From Phytophthora quininea (Eukaryota > Oomycota > Peronosporomycetes > Peronosporales > Peronosporaceae): a DNA stretch of 64,000 bases. The notes beneath the pieces were generated by a model, which worked only from the letters and a program-made list of their open reading frames with translations, was not told the DNA's origin and ran no database searches. The first letter of the stretch is position 1. Every line of letters starts with the position of its first letter. The stretch is from positions 868,001 to 932,000 of the forward strand of contig JAAVTG010001003.1 of NCBI GenBank assembly GCA_011947345.1. Reading direction: 5' to 3'. The position numbers and the translations under genes were made by a program. This document shows positions 19,740 through 30,335 of the stretch, in pieces.

Positions 19740-21623
19740 ATGAAGGCCAAGGGCGCAAGCGACACCAAGTCGGCGCTGGAGCTGGCCGAGTCGTCCGAGT
19801 GGAGCGCGCTGGACCGCCTCATCACGGCGCAGCCCGACCACGCCGAGTCCATGGACGACTTTGGCATGATGCCGCTGCACTGGGCCTGCACCGACACGCA
19901 CGTGCCGCTGCGCGTGGTCAAGAAGCTCGTGGACGTGGCCCCCACCGCGCTCACGCACAAGAACAAGGGCGGGCTCTTGCCGCTGCACATCGCCGTCAAG
20001 GCTGCCACCAAAGTGGAGGTGCTCCGGGCGCTGGTGCAGGCCGCTCCCGACGTGGCCTTCTGTCTCTTTGAGGAAACGCCGACAGGCGAGACCCCACAGA
20101 GCTGGCCAGAGCGTACCAGCTCTCGGACGACAAGATCAGCTACCTGATGGACATGGAGCAGCAGCTGAGAGCCGAGGGAAAGGCCCCCACACGCCCCAGC
20201 GCCAGGTTCCAGGCCTTCCTCAACCAACCGGGGCCTTCCCCGACGACACGAGCAGTGTCAGCAGCTTCCACAGCTTGCCGACGCTGGGCAGCGGACGCGG
20301 CGGATCTGCGTTGGACGACGACTGGGGCAGCAGCAGGACGACCATGAACGCCGTCAGCAGCGCGCTGAGACTGCCCGACGGACTGGCCGGCGTCCCGCTG
20401 CCCCGCGCTGGCGCCTGGACAAGCGCTGCAATATTTGCCAGCTCAAGTTCAGCTACTTTAAGAACCGCCACCACTGCCGCTCGTGCGGCGAGTCGGTCTG
20501 CAGCACCCACTCGAACAAGCGACTGCCGTTGCACCATTTGGGCCTCAAGACCCCGCAGCGGGTGTGTATTTTGTGCTACGACGATCTGCGTGAGAACGGT
20601 GCGCCGTCTGCGGTGGTGAACATGTACGGACACGGACGACACAGCGGCTTGCCGCCGATGGAGCCGCGGCAGGACACGACGCCGTTGCCAGACTTCCGCA
20701 AGGGCGGCCGACCGCCTCTCGGCTCTGTAAACAGCACAGCGACGTCGTCCAGTAGTCGAGACTCGGCCTTCCAGAGCCCGTCCGACTCGGACAAATATTT
20801 CCACACGGCGCACACACCTCGTCGCATTGTTTTGGACGACGCGGACAACAACGACCGCCATGCATTAACCACCGACCTACCGATAGATGACGAGTCTCGT
20901 AGACGTCCTCGTGCGTGGACAGATGTCGACTCGTCGGAGAAGTACCAGGAGATGCAGGAGCAGGTTCGCGAGCTCGAGTCGCATGTACAGGAGTTGACTT
21001 TGGCCAAGTCGCGAATCGAAAAGAAGCTGGAGGAAGCCACCCGTGCGACGACCAACGCCAAGAAGGAGCGCGCCATGACGGACGTGACGTTGGAGGAGCT
21101 ACGCAGAGATCGCATCATCGACATCAACCGCATTTCGCTTGACGACGACGATGAGGACGAGAACCGCGATAAGAGCAACAAGACGGAGGACCTTGAGGAG
21201 CTGCATGGCAGGCGGCGTGAGTCCATTCAGATGGAGAAGCGCCAGCTTGTAGAAGAAAAAGAGGTCAATATCGCCGAGACGACCAGCTACCTGGGCCAGG
21301 TCTACCTCGACCGCGGCGAGTACGCCGACGCCGTTGTAGAGTTCCGCAAGTCGGTGGAGCTGAACCGCAAGGACACGGACGTGTGGATTAATCTGGCTCG
21401 TGCGCTGCACGGTGCCGGCGAGTTTTACGACGCCGAGATTGCTATTCGGCGCGCGTTGGCGCTGACCCCCAAGAACTACGCATCTCTGTCGATGCTGGGC
21501 AAGATTCTGCACTCTAAGGGCGAGCACGACAAGTCTGTCGAGGTGTTCCGCGAAGCCCTGAGCCTGATGGACCGAGAGGAAGACTCGGACGACGACGTCG
21601 GCTCGATGACTGTCGGATGGTAG
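19740..21623 (+). CDS. Ankyrin - FYVE - coiled coil - TPR protein
   Basis: Single-exon gene of about 628 residues once three breaks are bridged. Residues about 25-110 hold ankyrin repeats (G-M-M-P-L-H-W-A-C and G-G-L-L-P-L-H-I-A). About 225-285 is a FYVE zinc finger, with C-N-I-C-Q, R-H-H-C-R-S-C-G, C-S-T-H-S and C-I-L-C-Y giving four CxxC-type pairs and the R-H-H-C-R core that binds phosphatidylinositol 3-phosphate. A charged coiled coil follows at about 370-420. The last 110 residues are TPR-like (L-G-Q-V-Y-L-D-R-G-E-Y then L-A-R-A-L). Breaks: CCCC 20092-20095, GGGG 20230-20233 and CCCC 20401-20404, each one base short. Likely an endosomal adaptor, by family. The domain combination looks lineage-specific. 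Confidence 0.82.
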
Positions 21624-21970
21624 GCCTCGGGACAGCCGCCTCTCCGTTTTTGACCCCCTTTCGAGGGAGATTTTCACGCGACCAGCACAGCGCTGGAATT
21701 GAAACAACCCCCGACCTCACTCGTGGTGGCGATGGAGGCTGGCTGGTGAAAGGTGGTTTTATCGACGCCACCACACTTTTCTTGAGTATTTAGTATGAAG
21801 AGGAGGCTGTTTTCCAGGCCGAGGCCTCCTAGGCTGCAACGAATGAGAGTACAGTAGGAACAAAGAGAAATACATGCTATCAAACACAGCTACTTGGCCG
21901 GTGTTGGGCTTCTCGACTATCCATGCTACCTCACAATTTGACATCAATTTCGTGGGCTTATCTGCTGCAC

Positions 21971-23251
21971 TTAGTAGCCGACTCCAGCATACTTCTCAAG
22001 CTGCACCAACAGATTTTGATACACCAACTCGTTCGCGTTCACGGCCCAAGTGAAGTCCAAGTGCGAGAACGCGTCGACAGTCTGTTCGTACACGATGGTG
22101 CCGGAGGGCAGCGCCGATCGAAGCTGCGCGATGTCCGTCGAGGTTGCGAACGTGTCGGTGGCTCCCATGTAGAACCCTGTGCGAGGGTAAACCATGCTGC
22201 CGACGGGGAATGCCGGTGGATCAAAGGACCCATACTTGCTCTTGTTCTTGCAGATGAGCGAGGAGCAAAGGCTGATGCCCAACGCTTCGAGACAGCTGCA
22301 GCCGTAGTCGTACTTGGCAAAGGTGTCGTCTCGAATGCCTTGAGCGTAGTGCGCCATGTTCTGGACGGACGTCCCAGCAGGAGTCTGCGAGAGATACACG
22401 GCGATGCGGCTTGCGTTGAGGTTATCGGACGGTCCGGCGATGAGACCGATGGCCGAGTTGCAAATCTCGTCCAGGTTGGTGCAGGCGACATCGGACAGCA
22501 ACGTTTCGAGCAGCTCCGTGTGAGGTAAGAAGCTCGTGAACCCCAAATCCAAGAAGAGGACGTCCACTTTCAACTCGGCCAGCGCTTTGAAGAGCACAGC
22601 GGTCAAGTGACCCGTCCAGGCGACTGGAGCCAATGCACCGAAGTAGTCGACGACTTTGGCGACCTCCTGGTTCTCCGAGAAGCCTACGAATGCTTGTGTT
22701 GTGCCTTCCGAGTGGCCAATGTAGCTCAAAGTGGACCGACCGGTGGTGTCCAGCACGTAGTTGATCATTGCCGGCAGGTCGTAGAGCCCCATGTCTTCCC
22801 ACGAGAAGGCCCAGTACGCGGCATCGCTCGTCGTCAGCGTCGTGTGTTCATTCGACCAGGTCGTGCCGCGGTTGTTGCCGAGCCAGACATCGTAGCCGGC
22901 GTCGGCGAGCACGTAGGCCAAGCTTTGGTTGCGAAAATTGGAGACGAACGTGAAGCTGCTATCAAGCAGGCCGTGCTGCAGGTGCACAGCAGGTTTATTG
23001 GACGCAGCAGCTGATCCAGATTGGCTCTCGGCGTAGGTCTTGGGGATCCGGTACAGCGTGAGGATGTATCCGTCGGTCGTGGTGGCCTTGTGTGTCTCCA
23101 CCTCGTACCCTCGAGCCTTGATGATCTCCACGACGGTCTTGCCAACGTCGGGGTCCACAGTAGCTTGGTCGACTTGGTCTTCACCGTACACGCACGCCGG
23201 AATGCTGAGTGTCGCTGCAAAGCACAGCAACACATAGAGTCGAAACGACAT
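21971..23251 (-). CDS. Acid lipase A (lysosomal acid / gastric lipase family)
   Basis: Secreted or vacuolar alpha/beta-hydrolase of the acid lipase family, which hydrolyses triacylglycerols and sterol esters. Intact, intronless, 426 residues from the ATG at 23251. A signal peptide is visible (about residues 2-22, Y-V-L-L-C-F-A-A-T-L). The family's N-terminal block G-Y-x-V-E-T-H-K leads to the oxyanion motif L-Q-H-G-L-L-D-S-S. The nucleophile elbow is G-H-S-E-G with Ser181, and H-L-D-F near the C-terminus holds the catalytic histidine. N-N-R-G-T-T-W-S is a family hallmark. Animal enzymes have G-H-S-Q-G; the glutamate is shared by all four copies here. Six or more cysteines in the C-terminal third suggest disulfides. 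First of four paralogues; a copy on each strand implies dispersed duplication. Confidence 0.9.
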   Translation of the reverse strand: MSFRLYVLLCFAATLSIPACVYGEDQVDQATVDPDVGKTVVEIIKARGYEVETHKATTTDGYILTLYRIPKTYAESQSGSAAASNKPAVHLQHGLLDSSFTFVSNFRNQSLAYVLADAGYDVWLGNNRGTTWSNEHTTLTTSDAAYWAFSWEDMGLYDLPAMINYVLDTTGRSTLSYIGHSEGTTQAFVGFSENQEVAKVVDYFGALAPVAWTGHLTAVLFKALAELKVDVLFLDLGFTSFLPHTELLETLLSDVACTNLDEICNSAIGLIAGPSDNLNASRIAVYLSQTPAGTSVQNMAHYAQGIRDDTFAKYDYGCSCLEALGISLCSSLICKNKSKYGSFDPPAFPVGSMVYPRTGFYMGATDTFATSTDIAQLRSALPSGTIVYEQTVDAFSHLDFTWAVNANELVYQNLLVQLEKYAGVGY

Positions 23252-24281
23252 GGCGATGATGGGGAACTGTTGAAGGGCTTGTCGAACGCGGCGCAAATTG
23301 CAGAGTGAAGCGACTTGGGGACGGCAGACTCTAGGCTCAGTCGCCCCTGAGTGTATCAGCAGCTACACGGACATCGCAGACGCGTGATTGGTTTCGAGCG
23401 CGGCAGATGGAGTCGCAGGAGCTTCGACGATGACATCACAGAGACCATGTCTGGCGTTGCAGTAGCTTTCGGTGGCAAAACTCGACGTGCGTGGCAGTGG
23501 GGGCAGCGGGCAACGGTGCAACGATTATGCTTCGACGCGATTACTCGGGTCATTTGAGCTGGACCACCCCACCCAGACATGTGGCGGCGTCCACGGCAAC
23601 TCTTTGCAGTCACCATGACCCAGGCGAGCAAGCAGACACAAATGGGTGGTGGTCTGCGTCGGATGGTACTCAGCGCTGGAGTCGAGGGTGTTGTTGCGAG
23701 CATATCTTGGTATCTTTCTAGTGTGCTCAATGCTTCAGTCCCAGCGATCTTCCTGCGATGGGCCATCAGTGACGGTCCACCATCTTCGTTGAAGTCGTGA
23801 CAGATTTAATACGCGGTTGAAATTGACTGCGGAGCAGACAGAGTGGCAGCACCGCCGTGAATCATCCTGACCGTGGACAGCTTCAACATGAAGACCCACC
23901 GCAGCCATCGACGCCAACGCCAAGTTCCGTAGTGGTTTACCGTAGTTCGAACAGGAAACTCGCCGAGCAACGACGTGAACCAGACTGTCTGCTTCGTGCC
24001 TGACCTTTGAAGCTGCAGGAAGTCTCCACCTAGCGAAAACGAACGTTGGCGGACCAGCTTGAAGATGCTGGTCATTGATGGCTTAGCTGCTTGTCAGTGA
24101 CGTGTCGGTGACACATTTCCAATTCATTCTTCATGGCATCCCACCGCTTTCGTTACCGTTCCAACAACAATAAAAATAGTGAATGGCACAAGAAAGCCCA
24201 AAAATGACTAGATAGAACTCACCACTCCTCGACTTGTCCAACCAAGTCTTGTACCTGCACTTGGCGCCGAACCATTCGATC
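23252..24281. other. Intergenic; one weak candidate ORF
   Basis: About 1 kb between the lipase and MORN5. A minus-strand ORF of 89 codons begins with ATG at 24075 and looks protein-like at its start (M-T-S-I-F-K-L-V-R-Q-R-S). It has a possible GTAAAC donor near 23940 but no continuing exon that I can join. It would be divergent from MORN5 over about 200 bases. I do not call it as a gene. The rest shows nothing. Confidence 0.3.
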
Positions 24282-24934
24282 ATGGAGTACAGTCAATCGA
24301 AGGTGAGGCCCACCTGACCAAACGCCGACTCAATGTTGTTATTGACTCCGTTGCTTTCTTTCTCCTTCCGATTTAGTATGAAGGCAGCATGGAATTTGGA
24401 CGCTACCACGGCAAAGGAGTGCTGCACCTGCCGGATGGCTGCCGCTATGAAGGCGAGTTCCAGAACGGGGAATTCCACGGTCGCGGCACACTGTTCTTCT
24501 CTGAGGGCAAACTCGAGGGTCAATGGGCAGCCGGAAAGGTAGCAAATGCTCAACAATACCTTATTTTGTGTCGGAACTGACCTTGCTGCTGCGATTTCCA
24601 GCAAGTCGAAGGAACGTTCACATTCTCGGACGGACTGGAGTACTCCTCGAAGGACTGGACATACTGCACGGACGCCAATCGTCAGTACTATTCCGAGTCG
24701 GTCTCACCTCGAGGGATCCTTCCGACGGGCGAGCTCAACTACTTCGATACTGGCCTTCGACGCGTCGTGCCACTGGGGTCGTTCGACGCAGGCAACGGCA
24801 TCTACACACCATCAACAGGCCTTGTTTCGGCGTACAATAACCCATCCGAGACACGAGTACCCACTGAAGAGGAAAAGGACTGGATCATGAAGAGAGCCCC
24901 GAAAGCCACCACCAAGGATATGTCTGTCAACTAA
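24282..24934 (+). CDS. MORN5: MORN repeat protein 5
   Basis: Three exons, 24282-24302, 24377-24538 and 24602-24934, total 516 nt and 171 residues, all in frame. The tiny first exon codes M-E-Y-S-Q-S-K. Three MORN repeats follow (Y-E-G-S-M-E-F-G-R-Y-H-G-K-G; Y-E-G-E-F-Q-N-G-E-F-H-G-R-G; then a degenerate one). The C-terminal half carries T-F-T-F-S-D-G-L-E-Y with W-T-Y-C, diagnostic of MORN5 rather than of generic MORN proteins. MORN5 is found in organisms with motile cilia and in sperm flagella of animals, so a zoospore flagellar role is inferred. Length equals the animal protein (about 161). No frame break. Confidence 0.88.
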
Positions 24935-25133
24935 AGCGGACAGCAGCAATATAACAAGAATGTGAGACCACTGGAAGAAAAATCTTATCAAATGGGATGA
25001 TGTTGGGCAGCTCTGCCTTCGCTCCTCTGGTCCTGTCTTCGCAGTCTTCACCTTGTCCTCCTACTTCGCTGTCCTCGTCAAAAAGCTGTCGAAATCTAAG
25101 TCACAGAGCACACTGTTAGCTCATATGCCATTT

Positions 25134-26056
25134 TCATAACATAATATCGAAGCTACCATCGTCCATGGTGGTGAACGTGGATCGCGGCGATGTCGGCGCT
25201 CGTCGAGGCGATCCAGAAGCTGGCTCCTTCAAGTTCAGTCCGGCCATCCCTTCAGACGCTGCTGCCGCACTATCCACCGGTGGAGAGTCGAAGCGCATCA
25301 AGTCTCCCGTCCTGCTCTTGCCTTCCTCCAGCACTTTCATTAAATTATCGTTGACATTGAGACACTCCTCCAGCGTGCGCTCGTCGATCTTGCCCATGAT
25401 GCCTCCTTCGATCAGCGTGTTCATCCTGGGCTGGCACTGGTGCAAGAAGTCCAGTACATCCTCCACCTGCTCTCCTTTCTGTCCCTTGGCATGCATCTGC
25501 TTGAGCAGTGCGATCTTCTCCATCACGACCTTGAGATCCTTCCTTAACTTGTCCAGTTGCTGCTCTCGGGTACTCAACGTCTCTCCAGGAGAAGCAGCAG
25601 CAGAACTGGGAGGTGTGAAGATGGGTACATCATTCTCGACTTCTGGGAAGGAGACCCCTGCATTTTCAACTGTCTGTAGACGTCTTGGAACGCCTGCAGC
25701 TCCGAGCCTTTGAAGGCGTCGGCCCACTGGCGGATCAGCAGAAGCGACTGGTTCTGCACGTCCACGCCCAAGGCGCCGTCCGAGAGCGCTTTCACTTCTG
25801 ACAGGAAGGAGCGAGAGGCGATCTGGGCGTGGATTTTGGACGGTCCGTTCTTCACGATGGCTTCGGTTAGGACGAGAGTCAGGAGGGCGGTCTTTGGGAT
25901 CCCGCTCTGCAGTCTGCGCTGCAATAGAGGCACCAGGTCGTCGCACAGATCCGTCTGCGAGTTGATGCAGTCGCAAATCTCCATGTTCAGCGCCCACTCG
26001 GGCCCACTGAGAGCTGCATCCGTCGCCCGGATCACGAGCTGCTCCACTTGCTCCAT
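25134..26056 (-). CDS. VHS (and probable GAT) domain endosomal sorting protein
   Basis: TOM1/GGA-like adaptor. Residues 1-135 form a VHS domain (A-L-N-M-E-I-C-D-C-I-N and L-T-L-V-L-T-E-A-I-V-K-N-G, with N-Q-S-L-L-L-I-R-Q-W-A-D-A-F). A proline/serine linker follows, then a helical region (about 165-255) with N-D-N-L and L-E-E-C-L-N that fits a GAT domain, and a C-terminus with F-D-S-P-P-V and a final D-G-S-F-D-I-M-L. One break: CCCC at 25655-25658 on the plus strand is one base short; restoring it gives 307 residues. The ATG at 26056 is used because the frame upstream has only a TTG. Such proteins bind ubiquitinated cargo and clathrin on endosomes. It is divergent from the next gene over 80 bp. 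Confidence 0.8.
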
Positions 26057-26136
26057 CTTCAAAGTGATGATTGGGGAATTGTATATGTGCCACAGTTGTG
26101 GTACCCTTTTGTTTTGAAAGAGTTGCTTTCTGCACG

Positions 26137-27721
26137 ATGTTGGAGGCGTTGCTACGGACGCAGCTGCTGTACGGCGCTGTGGCCATGTCTGCGGGCGTGT
26201 TCGTGTTCTCCTTCCTGCAGGAGCGAGAGGAGATCGAGGACCAGGAGCTGGAGTCGGCCGAGAGGCCCGTCAACAGCCAGCTCTTCTTCCAGATGCTGCA
26301 TAAAATGCCGTTGACTGTCCAGGAGAAGCAGGAAACCAAGAGATTCTGGAAGAATTTATGTAAGAAACAAAAACTACGGAGCTCCAGTGGAGACGACAGT
26401 TTTGTGGCTCTAGATACAGAAGAAGAGCTGCAGTTGGTGGTGCGAGATGTGCAGCTCTTTGCTCAGGAGTACAAGCGCGTCTTCCCCGACATCTTTCCCG
26501 AGCAGATGGTGCTGGACGCCGTGGAGCAGGCAGCCAACGCAGGCTCCGGAACAGCCTGGAACGGCTTCGTGGGTTCTACTAGCAATATGATTGTGTCTAC
26601 GGGCAAAAGACTGAACCACATTGCTCAAGACACGAAAGGGGAGGTGCAGAGCGCCATGCATCGCACTGTGAGGAAGGTACTGGAGAGCGCACTGGATATC
26701 GTCGCTGCCAAACTGAAACAAACGCTGAAAGATCCAGACATGCCAACGTATTTGAAGACGAATATTGATATTGGCATCGAGCAGTTTATGCCTGATGTCA
26801 AGATGGAGATTTTCAAAAGACGAGAGAGTTGTTTGGGCAGGATCCGCCCACGACAGTGCTGGAGAAGGCGGTAAAAACGAACGGTGGGAACAGCGCACCA
26901 CCTAGCGGGCGAGGAGGCGAAGCTGCTGTCGTTGCCAAAAGGTTTGGACCCTTCCGACGATTGAGAGGCCACATCCTGCACCACTTGTTCCCGCATGACA
27001 AGACGATCTGGCGGTCGTTCAAAGACCCGTGGTGGGTCGCGTACACGAGCGTAGGTCTGTTGCCGGTGGTGGGGCAGCTCTGGTGGATCTTCCTGTTTGT
27101 CATCAAGGACAAGACCAACGAGCATCAGTTGTGTCAGTTCATTGTGGGCTTCAAGGCGGCGCAGTTTATCACGCTAGGGATCATGCACATGCTGTTGGGG
27201 GTATTTGCCTATATTAGATGCATCATCCAAGGCTCCATGTTGGGCTGTCAAGATGGTGGTGGCCCAATGTTAAACGAAGGCACAGTCGTGTTCTTTGTGC
27301 TGCAGATTGTGCTGGTCTGGGCGGCGTTTTTCCGTCTACCGTACACGGAGCGACCGCAAGAGTCGACGCTGTACCGGACAAAGTCGATGGAGAAGCGAGA
27401 ACGGGAGCGAGGCGTTTACCATGACGCGTTTGGCAATGAAGTGCATTTGTCTCGAGGTGGCTACCTGATGAAGTTCTGCGGCTACGAGACTGTGTCGTTC
27501 ATCGTGATCATGGCGTTGGCTGGGCTGGTCATGTGGCTGCCTTTTGAGTCGTGGCAACGGCAGGCGCTCTTTACTGGATACGAACAGCTTACGGATTGTT
27601 CTCCTTCCCGTTCCTGATCTTTAAGATCCCCGTGCTGGCGAACGTGCTCATGCACACGAGGCAGATGGGGTACAACGAGCAAGGAGACACGGTGCGATTC
27701 GTCAAGAAGCAAAATGAATGA
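26137..27721 (+). CDS. Unknown conserved-looking membrane protein
   Basis: About 528 residues, no introns. The N-terminus has a hydrophobic segment (residues 8-25), then an acidic region and an amphipathic helical region rich in charged residues (V-R-D-V-Q-L-F-A-Q-E-Y-K-R-V-F-P). The C-terminal half has a basic lead (H-H-L-F-P-H-D-K-T-I-W) followed by four or five hydrophobic segments, two of them around W-W-I-F-L-F-V-I and F-F-V-L-Q-I-V-L-V-W. Two breaks: AAAA 26815-26818 and TT 27589-27590, each one base short. I do not recognise the family. The start at 26137 is the first ATG after the shared 80-bp divergent promoter with the VHS gene. Function is unknown; it could be an organelle membrane protein. 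Confidence 0.62.
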
Positions 27722-27825
27722 GGCCCGATGCGAGGAATGAAGTCGTGAAGTCATATATAATTTGAACTTTAATAAATGTGGACGTGCGCTTCGTCATGTG
27801 CGTTGTCGAGTAATAAACATTGAAA

Positions 27826-28644
27826 TCACACCAGCTCCGCGACTTCTGCTGCAACCGTCGAGCTCTGCTTGGCATCCAGCGAGTCGTCTTTGAGTCGATT
27901 GTTGCGGAACAACGCATGAGCAGCGCTGATACTCGATCTGCCGTATGAAGAGGGTAAGAAGAACAATACAACACCAAAAGCAAGCGAGATACTTACGAGA
28001 CGGACAGCGAGAAGATGACCGTCGGTAGAATGAAGAACAGCAGAAACACCATCGTCGCTAGCAATAACATCCACTGTCAGTATCCAAATCCTCACAAGTA
28101 GATGCATGGCCAAAACCTTACACGCTGTAGCTCCCAGCAGAATGTCCTGCTCGGTAAGCCGTCGACCAAAGAGCACGAACTGGTCTGTCGGGATCTGTTT
28201 CTTGGTCAGGAAGACATGCCACCCGTAGGCCACGAAAATGCACACGACCAACTGGATCGGATGGAAGAACAATCTAATGTCACCACCGCGTACTCGTCAG
28301 GCTCTCCACTAGCATAGCTATCGTCCTTTCAAAACTCACAGCAAGAAGGCGAAGACTCCGACCGTCAGCAGCAGATAGTTGGTCAGAAAGTAATGGCCAT
28401 TGGTCTTCATCCGCAGAAGCATGCGGCTTTGCGGAGGCAGGTCGAACGGCTGCGTCTCTCCAACTCCAGCGCAGCTAACCAGCGACCGCATCGTCGAGAG
28501 GTTCACCCGGCGCTGTAGCGTCTCGATGGCGACGGTGGCCAAGTCCTTGGGCTGCTCATTGAATTCCTGCACTTTGTGCACTCGTGGCGAGGACGGCGGC
28601 GACATACGCGCGTGGGTGTTGCTGCTGTTGAGCATGGGCGGCAT
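27826..28644 (-). CDS. PRA1 family protein (prenylated Rab acceptor)
   Basis: Four exons on the minus strand: 28644-28340, 28273-28117, 28073-27997 and 27937-27826, giving 216 residues. The N-terminal cytosolic part ends in R-M-K-T-N-G-H-Y-F-L-T-N-Y-L, the family hallmark before the first hydrophobic pair. Two long hydrophobic hairpins follow, with the P-T-V-I-F-S turn in the second, then a charged tail. PRA1 proteins reside in ER/Golgi/endosome membranes and act on prenylated Rab GTPases. The exon 2 donor is weak (GTTTTG) but is the only one that keeps the second hairpin in frame. The ATG at 28644 is the first in frame with no good upstream start, so the N-terminus could be longer. Confidence 0.8.
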
Positions 28645-29303
28645 GGCTGGAGCCGGGCAATTGCAGGAATGACAGGGAGGACCACCACGCCACGCCAACG
28701 TCTCACGATCGCACAACGATCACATCTGTTAGGCCCAGCGCCTTGAGACTCACGCGAGGATCGGACCGGAAGCGATTTGTCTCCGATCCCCCGCTATCTC
28801 GGCGGCGCAGTGGTCTTCCAAAGTCTCCATGGCAATCGCGAGCAAGCGTGCCATCACGTTGACGGGCCATGGAGCTTCTGGCATTGTCGCGACTAGCCTG
28901 ACCGTTTCGTTGACATGTACACACCACAGCGCGTTTATCGAGGTCCTCGAGACTCCTGATGGTGCGTGAAACTGGATACAGCCTGGACAAGGCTCGAATG
29001 AAATTCAGTGTGGCTTGGGGCAAAGCACAAGGGATGGTCGAAGGTGTGAGGTGAGATAATCTGCCAAGTGCTCCGTCACGACGCGACGAGCATCAAAGCA
29101 AACTTCAAGATGTTCTGTCTGCTTTTGCAACGGCACCATTCCTTGGCCAGCAGAGACGATATATTTGGGCAATTCGAGTGAGGTGGCCACCTTCCAGCAC
29201 AGCACCACGTGCCCCTAAGACGTCTTATCTTCCCAGTTCTTAGCATGAACTTTTGCTGCAGTCGCGTGTCAGGAGCTCATTCCTGCTTTGGAGCTTGACT
29301 GCA
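28645..29303. other. Intergenic; decayed or chance coding-like frame
   Basis: About 660 bp. On the minus strand from about 29208 to 28760 one frame is open except for a single TGA near 29022 and has a protein-like composition, but no motif is recognised. It may be chance, or a remnant. No promoter motif assigned. Confidence 0.3.
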
Positions 29304-30269
29304 ATGACCGAGCACTCCAACGTCCCATCGGCTGCCACGCTGTTCGCACGTAGCCAGCCAGCCAAGGAGTGGATCAAACTCAAACGCTCCGGAAAAGATG
29401 AAGACAACCAACGAGACGAGAGATCACGCACAGGTCGTCGCAAGTCGATCGCTGGGCCAGCCAAGAGCAATCCCCAGCGAGAAACTCTAAGAGACGAACT
29501 ACAGCGCCTTCGCAAAGAGAACAGTGCTTTGACGCAGAAATTATCTTCCGTCGAGGCTGAGAACGCCAAACGTGTCGACACTTTGGAGAAGAAGCTGCAG
29601 CAAGCGATCGACGCTCACAAGGAAGTTGAAGAGCGTTTACGACACCAACTGCAATGTGTCCAAGTCGAGCAGAAAGCAGCGGTGGATAGTGCACGCAAAG
29701 TGCGAGACATTCTGAGTCGTGTCTTGGTTTGGGTCCGCCAAGTGCAGCGATCAGCGCGACCGGAGCACCCGCCGCTTGAGATCGACCAAATTCTGTCACC
29801 GACCGATGCTACTTATTCGCTTTGGCCGAGCGGAACGAGTCCGTCGCTCCGAGCTGCATCGACACCGACTCCTTCTCGATCGAAAAGTATTGCTGTGTGT
29901 CAGCCGCCGCCTGCACCTGGACGAAGCAAAGTGAAGAATGTACCAGGCAAAGGATTCGACTACGTGGCGTACAACTTGGCATCACCTTCGAACTTGACGG
30001 TGAATTCATCGGACTCGTTGCCACTGCCCAGAGGAATTTCTCGTGCCGACACTCCGGATCCTAAGCGAAGTCTTTTTGCGTACTGCGCACAAGTCGTCAC
30101 AAGCTCGCTGACGAGGTCTCCATCGTCACCGAAGGACATTGCTGCGTGGAAAGTGGAGCCCTTGCCAGTCGTGGTTGAAGACCGCAACTTTGACGAAGAA
30201 ACTGCTCAGTACAACCTCCAGCCTCCGCGAAAGATCTCACCGCCATGCCTTGCAATTGGACTGATGTAG
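29304..30269 (+). CDS. Unknown coiled-coil protein
   Basis: Single-exon ORF of 321 residues from the first ATG (an upstream CTG is in frame but not used). A basic N-terminal region (R-S-R-T-G-R-R-K-S) leads into a coiled coil at about residues 55-135 (L-R-D-E-L-Q-R-L-R-K-E-N heptads). A low-complexity S/T/P-rich tail follows. No known domain, no membrane segment, no signal peptide. It may be a cytoskeletal or centrosomal-type protein, but nothing in the sequence fixes this. No frame break. The stop lies 67 bases from the DNAAF4 stop, so the two genes converge. Confidence 0.6.
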   Translation: MTEHSNVPSAATLFARSQPAKEWIKLKRSGKDEDNQRDERSRTGRRKSIAGPAKSNPQRETLRDELQRLRKENSALTQKLSSVEAENAKRVDTLEKKLQQAIDAHKEVEERLRHQLQCVQVEQKAAVDSARKVRDILSRVLVWVRQVQRSARPEHPPLEIDQILSPTDATYSLWPSGTSPSLRAASTPTPSRSKSIAVCQPPPAPGRSKVKNVPGKGFDYVAYNLASPSNLTVNSSDSLPLPRGISRADTPDPKRSLFAYCAQVVTSSLTRSPSSPKDIAAWKVEPLPVVVEDRNFDEETAQYNLQPPRKISPPCLAIGLM

Positions 30270-30335
30270 ATCTCGCATCGGCGCTTTTCAAGTATTTATT
30301 GCAACCTGCTTCCTAAGAAAAATGAACAAAACTCT

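Noticed and set aside
19019..20227. 402-codon antisense ORF over the ankyrin-FYVE gene
   Set aside because: Shadow of the coding strand; low-complexity content and no motif, while the plus strand has ankyrin and FYVE motifs.
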